Positions 56,458 to 64,000 of a stretch of 64,000 nucleotides of DNA are shown piece by piece. Numbering within the stretch: the stretch's first letter is position 1; each line of letters starts with the position of its first letter. Location: assembly GCA_965232575.1 (NCBI GenBank), contig CBDDPZ010000008.1, forward strand, positions 310,001 to 374,000, read 5' to 3'. Under the pieces are notes generated by a model. The model did not search any database. It was given only the letters and a program-made list of their open reading frames with translations, and had not been told where the DNA came from. This DNA comes from Bin5 sp965232575 (GTDB taxonomy: Bacteria > Chloroflexota > Anaerolineae > Caldilineales > Caldilineaceae). A program made the position numbers and the translations under genes.

Positions 56458-57471
56458 AGCCTCACTCCCTTCATGCAAGAAACAGGCTACAAAGTGATTC
56501 GGCTCGACTTCACGGAGTCGCGGCGTCGTCAATTCACATCGGCCGGCCATGAAGGAAGCGCAACGGGGATGAAAAGAACATCCGCCCGGCACATTGGCAG
56601 GGCTGGGCGGTTCGCCCGGAAGGCTGGGCCGTTGGTGCAGCCGGTTGGCCGGATCCGGTTCAGGCACGGACGCAATGAGAGCCTGGGTATATGGGTGCAT
56701 TGGATTGCGCACCACATCTGCCGCCTCTCCCATCTCGACGACGCAGCCCAAATACATGACGACGATCCGTTGGGCAAAATGGCGGGCTGTGGCGATGTCG
56801 TGGGTGATATACAGAAAAGCGATGTTAAACCGCTCCTGCAGTTCGCGCAGCAGTGCCAGTAACTCTGCCCGGCTGGATGCGTCAACCATGGAGACCGGCT
56901 CGTCGGCCATGATAAACTGCGGCTGCAACACGAGCGCGCGCGCAATGCTCAGCCGCTGTCGTTGACCACCGGACAACAGATCCGGGTACTTGCCGGCGAT
57001 CTCCTGCGCCGGGCGCAAACGCACATCGTGCAGAGCCTGAAACACTCGCTCTCGCCGCTCGCTGTCGCTGCCGATACCGTGAATCACCAGGGGTTCGGCC
57101 ACGCTCTCGTAAGCCGTCATAAAAGGATCGATGCTTGCGAACGGATCCTGAAAAATGGCGGCAGCCCGACGGCGGAACGCTTTTTGTTCCTTCTGTGATA
57201 AGGTGGTTATTGCTGTATTGTCAAAGCGGACATGGCCTTCCGTAACCCTGATCAGGCCCAAGGCTGCCCGTCCCAACGTGGTCTTGCCGCTGCCGGACTC
57301 ACCGACGACAGCGACGACCTCGCCTGCTCCGATGTCCAGTGTTACGCCGTCCACGGCATGGATCGACTCACTGCCAAAGAGACCTTTGCGAACGCTGAAA
57401 TGAACTTTGACATCATGGAGTTGAACCAGCGGATTGAACGCATGCTCTCTGGCACAGGTTTCCATTGCCAT
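56446..57471 (-). CDS. peptide-type ABC transporter ATP-binding protein (DppF/OppF-like)
   Basis: 342 residues. Walker A GESGSGKTT, signature LSGGQRQRLSIARAL, Walker B FIMADEPVSMVD and the H-loop (YITHDIA) are intact, and the C-terminal family extension has GCSFHPRCASF. The frame is open to 57531, but a promoter-like site lies there, so ATG 57471 is preferred; no good ribosome-binding site marks it. It is the first gene of the operon. The D-type ATPase is last, so the two halves of the nucleotide-binding pair flank the operon. Confidence 0.93.
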   Translation of the reverse strand: MAMETCAREHAFNPLVQLHDVKVHFSVRKGLFGSESIHAVDGVTLDIGAGEVVAVVGESGSGKTTLGRAALGLIRVTEGHVRFDNTAITTLSQKEQKAFRRRAAAIFQDPFASIDPFMTAYESVAEPLVIHGIGSDSERRERVFQALHDVRLRPAQEIAGKYPDLLSGGQRQRLSIARALVLQPQFIMADEPVSMVDASSRAELLALLRELQERFNIAFLYITHDIATARHFAQRIVVMYLGCVVEMGEAADVVRNPMHPYTQALIASVPEPDPANRLHQRPSLPGEPPSPANVPGGCSFHPRCASFMAGRCELTTPRLREVEPNHFVACFLHEGSEAYQN

Positions 57472-57510
57472 ATTCAACACAAAATTTCGCCAAAATGCGA
57501 CATGTCCTTG

Positions 57511-57539
57511 AGTATACTCATCCGCTGTCAAGTGCGCAA
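57511..57539 (-). promoter_or_regulatory. possible promoter of the transporter operon
   Basis: On the - strand TTGCGC (57539-57534), 17 bp, TATACT (57516-57511). The -10 lies in the palindrome GAGTATACTC (57510-57519). On the + side GCGAAAACA/TGTTTTCGC (57615-57623 with 57639-57647) forms a hairpin before the lipoprotein gene. Confidence 0.4.
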
Positions 57540-57675
57540 AGATGTGGTCGGCAACCGACTCTCAAAGTGCCTTGCCCTGTCGAAAGTCGATGAGTGAGTG
57601 AAGAGGAGTAAGGAGCGAAAACAGGTTCACATTGCTCATGTTTTCGCAGCCGCTCCGCAGATGGGAGAATCTTCG

Positions 57676-59913
57676 ATGAAAGAACACGATCGATTGCCGC
57701 AATACGCTGCGGTTCCTTTGCTGTTGGCCGCGCTTGTCCTCTTTCTGGCGGCCTGCCAACCGCCCGCCAGCCGCTCCGGCGCGGCAGCGCAACCTGCTCC
57801 TGCGGCATCGACGGCTACGCATACGCCGACGCCTATCGTCATTCCCACGCAATCGCCGGGGCCGACACCTACGGCCACGCCCGAACCGCTGGCCGAGCCT
57901 GATCGAGACCTGGCGGAGACACTAAGCGTCAAGGGGAAATCGCTGTTTGGCGCCAGCGACCTGATCGGCGCTGAAGCGGCCTATATCGATGCGATTGCCG
58001 CCGACCCCAGTTATCTGCCCGCACATCTGGGCCTGACCGATGTCTACCTCTACCAGTCGCAATACTGGCGGCAGGCGCTGCAATCGGCCGAGAACGCGAC
58101 GGCGCTGGCGCCGGAGGACAGCACCGCCCTCGCATACCTGGCGTGGGCAAAGCAGGGGGCCCACCATTTTGACGAGGCGAAGGAGCTGGGAATGCGAGCG
58201 GTCGAGTTGGACGACGAAAACCCGACCGCACACACGGCTCTGGCTGACATCCTTGTCAGCATGTATGAGGTCGACAGGGCTTATCAACACGCCCAGACCG
58301 CGGTGCGTCTGGACCCGGATTCGGCGGCGGGTTGGGCGACGTTGGGATCGATCGCGTTCCAGATGCACGATTGGGACAAGGCGGGCGAGGCATACGAACG
58401 GGCATTGGAGCTGGAGCCGGATTTCTTTGCGTGGCATATCATCAACGCCCGCCATGAATTTAATGTGTTTGGCGACATCTATGCGGCGCGCTCGATTGCG
58501 AAACGCGCGATCGAGCTTGTGTCGGACCATGCCTCGACTCTCTTCTTTGAGGCCGACATGGCGGCGGAAGAAGGCGACTGGGAGACGAGTGAAGCGAAGT
58601 GTATGCAGACGATCGCGCTGGACCAGCCGCATACGCCATTCCCGGATGCGTACAGCTGCATGGCGCTGATGTTGCTTCAGCAGGAACGGAATGCCGAGAC
58701 GGCAGCGTATCAGGCTCTGGCGGAGGCGCGGGCTACGGTGCACCGGCGGGACGTGACTCTGATCCGGATGCGGCTGCTCAATGATCAGGATCTGTGCACG
58801 GAGTCGCGGGCGCTGGCCGAGGATTGGCTGGAAGCGCGGCCCTACAGCATTTCGGCGATGCGAATGGTGGGCGTGAGCTATCTTTGTGAGAGAGATTTCA
58901 CAACGGCTTCCACTTATTTCCGAAAGACGCTGGACGCGCTGCCGCAGTCGGTGAGCGATGCGCGACTGCTGGCAATCGCCTATGCCCGCGATGAAAAGGC
59001 GCTGGAAGCGCGGGCGACATTGAATGAGGTCCGGGCCTTCTCGATCGAGGATCCACTCTATTACCAGGCGTTGTATGAGACACATCTGATGCTGGGCGAG
59101 GTGGAAGAGGCGGTGGTCGCGGCCCAACGGTGGGGCGTGCTGCGGCCGGAAAGCCTGGATGCACGCGAGAGTCTGGCCTTTGTGCAACTGTACGAGGGCA
59201 ATGTAGAGGCGGCGCAGAGTATTGCCCTGGACGCGTTGGAACGGGGCGCACGCACGTCGACGGTGTTGGCGGTGCTGGGCGAGACCTACACGCGCATGGG
59301 CGAATTCGATAAGGCGCAGCCGCTTTTGGAAGAGGCGATTCAACTGAACAGCGACCACATCGTGGCGCGTCAGGCGCTGGCGCTGCTGTTCCTCGCGCAG
59401 GTGCGATGCCAGGATGCGGAACCTCACCTGAACTGGTTGATCGATGAGGCCGATAGTGAGGACGAGAAGGAAGATCTGGCGGGCGTTTTGACGCGCTGCC
59501 GGGAGAGGGCGGCGCAGCCTACGCCGGACCCATCGATGCAGCTTGAAGACGATGAGGCCATTTCAACTGCGGTGACGGTACTGCAGGAGGCGGACGTAGA
59601 AATCCGCTACCTGGACGTGGAGGAGAATGAGGAGAGACGGACGCTGGTCGTGGCCTATGCCGTCGATTTGGCGGTTGACAGCGAGGAGTACGCCGACCTG
59701 GAACGTCAGCTGATCTTTGAACTGTCCCGCATCCTGCCCCGCATGACCTCTGAACCGGAGGGCCTTGTGGTCGTCGCCGGCACCTTCAACAGGACAACTT
59801 CCGCAACCCTGGTGGCAACGAGAGCGGCGGAGGTGTGGCTGCAGGGTCAACTGACCGACGAGGAATTTGAAGACACCTGGCGACGCCAGGAGGTAAACGC
59901 CTCTGAAGAGTAG
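57676..59913 (+). CDS. TPR-repeat lipoprotein
   Basis: 745 residues. Lipobox LAAC with Cys27 ends a lipoprotein signal peptide, then a Thr/Pro-rich linker (about 40-75). At least ten tetratricopeptide repeats follow (for example DWDKAGEAYERALELEPD and EFDKAQPLLEEAIQLNSD). A C-terminal domain of about 130 residues after the repeats is unrecognised. ATG 57676 has GGGAGA 8 nt upstream. It is divergent from the transporter operon and may be part of the same surface function, but that is only proximity. Confidence 0.88.
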   Translation: MKEHDRLPQYAAVPLLLAALVLFLAACQPPASRSGAAAQPAPAASTATHTPTPIVIPTQSPGPTPTATPEPLAEPDRDLAETLSVKGKSLFGASDLIGAEAAYIDAIAADPSYLPAHLGLTDVYLYQSQYWRQALQSAENATALAPEDSTALAYLAWAKQGAHHFDEAKELGMRAVELDDENPTAHTALADILVSMYEVDRAYQHAQTAVRLDPDSAAGWATLGSIAFQMHDWDKAGEAYERALELEPDFFAWHIINARHEFNVFGDIYAARSIAKRAIELVSDHASTLFFEADMAAEEGDWETSEAKCMQTIALDQPHTPFPDAYSCMALMLLQQERNAETAAYQALAEARATVHRRDVTLIRMRLLNDQDLCTESRALAEDWLEARPYSISAMRMVGVSYLCERDFTTASTYFRKTLDALPQSVSDARLLAIAYARDEKALEARATLNEVRAFSIEDPLYYQALYETHLMLGEVEEAVVAAQRWGVLRPESLDARESLAFVQLYEGNVEAAQSIALDALERGARTSTVLAVLGETYTRMGEFDKAQPLLEEAIQLNSDHIVARQALALLFLAQVRCQDAEPHLNWLIDEADSEDEKEDLAGVLTRCRERAAQPTPDPSMQLEDDEAISTAVTVLQEADVEIRYLDVEENEERRTLVVAYAVDLAVDSEEYADLERQLIFELSRILPRMTSEPEGLVVVAGTFNRTTSATLVATRAAEVWLQGQLTDEEFEDTWRRQEVNASEE

Positions 59914-59929
59914 TATTTAGGGGTTAGGG

Positions 59930-60055
59930 CCTAGCAACTGCCGTTCCTCGTCCCTGGCCCCTGCCGTTGGAGTTTCAATGGCTGGTTGTCGGCGGCCGCA
60001 ACTGCCGGCAACTAGCCATCAATCACTTTCCCACAGCAGTTACTGACCACGCCAA
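59930..60055. repeat. inverted repeat between convergent genes
   Basis: ATGGCTGGTTGTCGGC (59978-59993) pairs with GCCGGCAACTAGCCAT (60004-60019), 14 of 16 bases. It lies between the ends of the lipoprotein and DapA-family genes and may act as a bidirectional terminator or be a dispersed repeat. Confidence 0.45.
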
Positions 60056-60949
60056 CTATTGACCACTGCAATCAAGGCCGAGGGCAACGACCTTGTCGGC
60101 CAGTTGGGCGCGCTCTGCGGGGGTAAGGGACTCGCCGGGCAGGCGCGGGTCTCCGCAGTCGATACCGAGACGTTGACCGAGAACGGCCTTGATGGCGCCG
60201 TGGAACTTGAAGGGCACGCTCAGCGCTTCGGCGGCGGAGGATGCCTTCTCCTGGGCTTTGCTGGCTGCCGGGATGTCGCCGGCCTCGTAGGCGCGCCAGA
60301 TGGCGACCCAGAGTTCGGGGGCCATGTTGGGCGGGCCGTCGACGCAGCCCGTGGCACCGATCAGAAGGGCAGGCAGGAAGAGGCGAGAGTTCCCGATCAG
60401 ACAGGAGAGACCCATTTCGGCGAAGGTCTTGACATAGGGGATGTAGGGTGCCGAATGTTTGAGCCCGGCCAGCTGGGGAACACCCTCCTGAATCCTGGCC
60501 ATGAGATCCGGCGTAATTTCGACACCGGTGGCGCTGGGGAGATTGTAGACAAAGAACGGAAGATCGGCGGCGGCCCCGACGACGCGATAGTGCTCGACGA
60601 TGCCCCTGTCGCTCTGGCCATAGAAGAAGGGCGGGACGCAGCAGATGGCTTCGACGCCGGCCCTGGCCGCGTGTTCGGCGAGGCGGGCGGAGCGGGCGGT
60701 GGTCGGGGCACCGACATGCATGATGTTGGCGATGCGCCCCTGATTCTGGTCGGCGGCGATCTCGGCGATGCGGCAGTTTTCGGCGTCGTCCAGGAGGATG
60801 CTCTCCCCCGTGCCGCCGGCCACCCAGAAACCGTGTACACCGGCCTGGATGTTGAACTCCATTACCTGGCGAAAGGCGTCCTCGTTGAGGCGGCCAGCAG
60901 CGGTCATCGGTGTGATGATGGCCGGGAAAATCCCATTGAAACTTTTCAT
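60056..60949 (-). CDS. DapA/NanA-family aldolase or lyase
   Basis: 297-residue TIM-barrel enzyme. GGTGES (45-50), the catalytic Tyr135 (in YNLPSATG) and Schiff-base Lys164 (in AGLKHSAP) are present. The family includes dihydrodipicolinate synthase, N-acetylneuraminate lyase and keto-acid aldolases. The exact substrate cannot be read from sequence, and a catabolic member is likelier than true DapA in this setting. It follows the epimerase-like gene by 151 bp. Confidence 0.9.
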   Translation of the reverse strand: MKSFNGIFPAIITPMTAAGRLNEDAFRQVMEFNIQAGVHGFWVAGGTGESILLDDAENCRIAEIAADQNQGRIANIMHVGAPTTARSARLAEHAARAGVEAICCVPPFFYGQSDRGIVEHYRVVGAAADLPFFVYNLPSATGVEITPDLMARIQEGVPQLAGLKHSAPYIPYVKTFAEMGLSCLIGNSRLFLPALLIGATGCVDGPPNMAPELWVAIWRAYEAGDIPAASKAQEKASSAAEALSVPFKFHGAIKAVLGQRLGIDCGDPRLPGESLTPAERAQLADKVVALGLDCSGQ

Positions 60950-61100
60950 GTGGCACTCTCTTGTGGCTGTGATGGAGTCTTGGCTCCGTCATTATCTCAC
61001 GGATGGGTGCAGGTGTCGACAACGCAGAAATGAGCTGGGGATGATTGGCGGCGGGACGGATGGCGGCGCTGCGGCGAGGAGAGCGTTGACCTGCAGGCGC

Positions 61101-62228
61101 TTATGGCATCTCTTTCAGCCGCGCGGCTCGCAGCCGGTCCGCATCGATCTCTGCCTGGGCCAGAGCGCTCACGTCCAGGTAGCCGTCGCGGAGCGCGAGC
61201 GGCCGGGTCAACAGATCCTCCTGCAGCTTGAGGAAAAAGCTCAACTCACACGGCAGGTCGATCCCGGGTTTGGCGGCAAAGAGCGCTGCCAGTACCGTCC
61301 CCCAGCCGGTGCTGGCCTGGGAGCCGACCATCACCGCCTTGCCTCCGACCAGGGCCTGGTTCAGCATCTGCGCCGATTCAGTGAACCCCGTGCGCGCCGT
61401 CTTGATGTTAAGAATGTGAAAGGTGTCCATGCTCAACTCCCGGCGCAGGTCGCGGGCGCTGAACACGCTGTCATCGGCGATGAGTTGGGGGAGAGCAGAG
61501 TCGCCGGCGCGCGCACAGGCTTTACGCACCGCGGCGCGGGCCAGGATCAGCTCTACCGGCAGCGATTCCTCGCAGTAAAGCACGTTGAGTTCGGCCATCT
61601 TTTCCAGGCGCTGGCGCACGTTCTGCGGCTGGAAGCACTCATTGGCGTCAACATACAGATCGACCTGCTCCCCAAACTGCTCCCGCAGGAGCCGTAGACG
61701 GTGCAGGTCCGCGCTCCAGTTCTGTCCGACCTTCACCTTCAACACGCGCACGCCCTGCGCCACAATCCGTTCGGCCTCTGTCAGGCTGTCATCGATCTCG
61801 CCCAGGCCCAGAATATAGCTCACCCGCACCTGAGAACTGCTGGCACCCAGGTGTTCGTAAAGGGTACGGTTGCGGCTGGTGGCCAGGGCATGGTGGAGGG
61901 CCATATCGAGGGCGCCGCGGGCGGTCTGGTTGTTCTTGACCGTCTGCAGGCGTGCGTAGAGCTTTGACAGTGTGGAGTCGTCGAGCAGCTCGCCCTCGAG
62001 GCGGGGCGCCAGCTCCTGGCGGATCACGCTGCAGATGCTGGATACGGTCTCCCCGTAGATCGTGGGCCGGGGCGGCGCTTCGCCCCAGCCTACGGCGCCG
62101 TCGCTCAGTCGCACCTGGACCAGGACGTGACGGGCCTCCTGCATTTCGCTGGCCGCGCCCCAGCGCAGGGGTTCCCGCAGCGGAAGGCGGAAAGGGATCG
62201 ATTCGATGGCTTCGATGGTGGTAGGCAT
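61101..62228 (-). CDS. enolase-superfamily enzyme, dipeptide epimerase or muconate-cycloisomerase type
   Basis: 375 residues from ATG 62228; the frame is open far upstream, but the protein aligns from MPTTIEAIESIPFRLPL. Active-site residues fit the family: KVK (Lys164, Lys166), Asp194 in VDANE, Glu220/221 in CEES, Asp252 in IADDS and Lys276 in NIK. L-Ala-D/L-Glu epimerases and o-succinylbenzoate synthases share this plan. With a peptide transporter nearby a dipeptide epimerase is attractive but unproven. Confidence 0.88.
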   Translation of the reverse strand: MPTTIEAIESIPFRLPLREPLRWGAASEMQEARHVLVQVRLSDGAVGWGEAPPRPTIYGETVSSICSVIRQELAPRLEGELLDDSTLSKLYARLQTVKNNQTARGALDMALHHALATSRNRTLYEHLGASSSQVRVSYILGLGEIDDSLTEAERIVAQGVRVLKVKVGQNWSADLHRLRLLREQFGEQVDLYVDANECFQPQNVRQRLEKMAELNVLYCEESLPVELILARAAVRKACARAGDSALPQLIADDSVFSARDLRRELSMDTFHILNIKTARTGFTESAQMLNQALVGGKAVMVGSQASTGWGTVLAALFAAKPGIDLPCELSFFLKLQEDLLTRPLALRDGYLDVSALAQAEIDADRLRAARLKEMP

Positions 62229-62242
62229 GGAAAATCCGGCGC

Positions 62243-63097
62243 TCAGCTGGCCGCGAGCCGCTCCAGTTCTGCGGCCACCGCGTCGGGGGCGTGGGCAGTG
62301 GTATCGACGACGACGGTGCGGTCGGGGGCGGCGGCGCGCAGGATCTCGACGGCGGCGTGCGGATCGTAGTTGCGGCGCTCGGCGCCGACAATGGCGATCT
62401 TGGCCGCGAGTTCGGCGCCGTCCACTTCGCCCCGGCTTACCAGCGCAGAAAGATGGTCCTGCTCTTCGCGTGTAAAGAGATCCCGCCCCTCCGCCATCTC
62501 CTCCCAGCAGAATCGGCCAGGCGTGGTCGAACCGGGGAAGCGTGCGGCGTGTGACGTGCGGCCACCGGCATTTTCGCCCACCTGATCGAAGGCATCCTGG
62601 CGCTGCACCAGTCTCTCCACCCGCACAACATCCGGCGCGTTGAGGACGGCGAAGCGGGCCAAGGGGAGGCTCTGCGCGGCAAAGGTGACTTCGTCCGCGC
62701 CCCGCAGTCCGTCGAAAATGTTCATTGCGCCGCTGCCGGGCGATGCTGCCTGCTTTTGCAACACCAGCCTGCTGAAGGCGTGCGCAAGCCCACCGGGATA
62801 CCGCTGCCGGTAGCGGCCCGTGTAGTCGAAGCGCCACCGCCGGTCCGTCACCGCGGTGGGCGGGTCCCCGTCCCAACCCTGAACCGCCGGGATGACCAGG
62901 AGGTCGGCCAGCTTGCGCCTGTTGGGGAGGAGCGAGATCCCGCCCATGCGGGTGCGCAGGGCATCGACGGTTGTACTCTTGCCCACACCCGTCACACCGA
63001 CGAGGACCAGCACCGGCATATCGACAATGGCGACCCAGCCGGCGGGCGGGCGGCCAACGCCGAGACCGTCTGCCAGCAGTTCAAATTCAGCGCTCAT
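62243..63097 (-). CDS. P-loop NTPase of unknown function
   Basis: 284 residues. Walker A GVTGVGKST (33-41) follows a beta strand (MPVLVLVGV). Later features are a FDYTGRYRQRYPGG stretch, a hydrophobic ARFAVLNAP strand and VDTT near the end. It looks like a small kinase/AAA-type NTPase rather than a dynamin or ABC ATPase. It could instead start at ATG 63019. Only 14 bp separate it from the epimerase gene, so a joint transcript is likely; I do not know its role. Confidence 0.7.
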   Translation of the reverse strand: MSAEFELLADGLGVGRPPAGWVAIVDMPVLVLVGVTGVGKSTTVDALRTRMGGISLLPNRRKLADLLVIPAVQGWDGDPPTAVTDRRWRFDYTGRYRQRYPGGLAHAFSRLVLQKQAASPGSGAMNIFDGLRGADEVTFAAQSLPLARFAVLNAPDVVRVERLVQRQDAFDQVGENAGGRTSHAARFPGSTTPGRFCWEEMAEGRDLFTREEQDHLSALVSRGEVDGAELAAKIAIVGAERRNYDPHAAVEILRAAAPDRTVVVDTTAHAPDAVAAELERLAAS

Positions 63098-63284
63098 CCG
63101 GATCTCGCGTCTTGGACATACCTGTGGTCAGCCACTGTGACCGGCATGGCAGTGGCGCATGAAGCCACATTATACGCCGCCGGCAAAGCCACTGGCAACT
63201 GAAAACCGCTGTGGATAGTGGGTAGTGAATCGTGGATAGCGGCAACAACAGGAGTCACAATCTGGGGGCCGGAGTCTCGGCTGT

Positions 63285-63293
63285 GTGCTATAA
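63285..63293 (+). promoter_or_regulatory. extended -10 promoter before the nuclease-like gene
   Basis: TGCTATAAT: TGn directly before a perfect TATAAT (63288-63293), 66 bp before the start. No clear -35. GTGGATAGTGG-type repeats lie upstream at 63213-63241. Confidence 0.5.
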
Positions 63294-63358
63294 TGTATGT
63301 TCACGATACAGCGAAAGGTTCCTCCGGCGATTCGACTTGCCCCCACACAAGAAATGGT

Positions 63359-64000
63359 ATGATTTTTCGATTGTCTCCGCGGTGGCCACTGATCATCCGA
63401 ATGGTGCTGGTGAGCACGCTGTGGCTGGTTGCGCGTCCGGCGGCGGCGGCGCCCGCGCCCTCTGCGCTGCCGGATGATTTGACACCGATCTACCTCATTC
63501 AGGGCGACGGGCTGAGTACGCCCTTGCCGCAGAAACGCGTTTCAACGTTCGGCCTGGTGAGCGGTGTGCAGTCGAACGGATTTTACCTGCAAGACCCGAT
63601 CGGAGACGGCAAACCGCAGACCAGCGACGGCATCTTCGTTTACACCTCCTCGGCGCCCAGGGTGAAAGCGGGCGAGTGCATCCTCGTGCGCGCCGCCGAA
63701 GCGACCGAATACTACGAAAAGACAGAGCTGACCACGCCGCGCGCGCTTGAGACGCTCCCCATCGAGCTGTGCGGAAGCGGCGCCTTGCCAGCGGCGCTGG
63801 CGCCCCTGCCCGCGCCCAACGTCGAGCCGGAGTCATTGCTGGAGCCGTTCGAAGGCATGCTCGTTGCATTCGAAGAACTGCAGGGCGTCGTCCAGGGGCC
63901 GACCAAGCATTTCAGCAACGGCAACGTCGAGATCGCGCTCATCGCCGAGCAGGCCCTGCCCTTCGTGCAAGGCGGGCGGATCTTCCAATTCAACGCGGCC
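63359..64000 (+). CDS. exported OB-fold nuclease-like protein, N-terminal part
   Basis: Open to the window end, 214 codons seen. A signal peptide (about 1-32, ending ARPAAAAPA) is followed by a segment like the OB-fold of extracellular nucleases: NGFYLQDPIGDGKPQTSDGIFVYTS, cut here for length as NGFYLQDPIGDG and SDGIFVYTS, then RVKAGECILVRAAEATEYY and FEGMLVAFEELQGV. Family members often continue into an endonuclease/exonuclease/phosphatase domain, which would lie outside this window. The start ATG has only a weak ribosome-binding site. Confidence 0.75.
   Translation, partial: MIFRLSPRWPLIIRMVLVSTLWLVARPAAAAPAPSALPDDLTPIYLIQGDGLSTPLPQKRVSTFGLVSGVQSNGFYLQDPIGDGKPQTSDGIFVYTSSAPRVKAGECILVRAAEATEYYEKTELTTPRALETLPIELCGSGALPAALAPLPAPNVEPESLLEPFEGMLVAFEELQGVVQGPTKHFSNGNVEIALIAEQALPFVQGGRIFQFNAA

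Noticed and set aside
62229..62876. N-terminal extension of the epimerase-like protein
   Set aside because: The frame overlaps the NTPase gene and its translation is Arg/Gly-rich without homology; the enzyme fold begins at 62228.

Overview
The window is bacterial and looks like Chloroflexota (Anaerolineae/Caldilineae-like). The basis is the full 16S/23S sequence, the very long RpoC with a coiled-coil insert near its N terminus, the high G+C content, the frequent GTG/TTG starts and the Thr/Pro linkers of the exported proteins. This placement is from reading alone; no tree was made.

Left part (1-16.3 kb): rpoB-rpoC, recA, recX and rny (RNase Y) run on the + strand. They meet ricT (PSP1/YaaT) and holB (DNA polymerase III delta') on the - strand. 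Middle (16.4-27.3 kb, all -): dnaA, rpsL, rpsG, fusA, tuf, tRNA-Trp, secE, nusG, rplK, rplA, rplJ and rplL read away from a putative oriC at about 27.6-27.83 kb, which has three DnaA boxes spaced 20-21 bp. The usual rplJL-rpoBC linkage is broken: holB-ricT follows rplL, and rpoBC lies inverted further out.

Right of the origin: a GNAT protein, an SH3-DUF3048 exported protein, slipin-DUF971, a site-2 protease with CBS domains, and rpe. Then comes the collapsed remnant of an ABC exporter, followed by the operon rpsB-tsf-pyrH-frr-uppS-cdsA (-), an orphan OmpR-type regulator, and a complete rrn operon 16S-tRNA-Ile-23S-5S (+) with boxA-like sites and processing stems.

Last 17 kb: an accessory block. 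A peptide-type ABC transporter operon (ATPase F, BNR propeller protein, membrane-anchored substrate-binding protein, permeases B and C, ATPase D; all -) faces a divergent TPR lipoprotein. After these come a DapA-family lyase/aldolase, a dipeptide-epimerase-like enolase-superfamily enzyme, a P-loop NTPase, and the start of an exported nuclease-like protein cut by the window edge.

Most notable: (1) a 25-bp element with 20 invariant positions lies upstream of three core promoters (rpoBC, rpsL operon, rrn), 15 bp from the -35 in two and 25 bp in the third, where a 10-bp tandem duplication fills one extra helical turn. It is a candidate growth-control site. (2) The substrate-binding protein appears circularly permuted, with its second lobe first. 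(3) RpoC carries an alpha-CTD-like helix-hairpin-helix insert and RpoB a lineage-specific repeat insert. (4) A perfect 24-bp palindrome lies just before secE.
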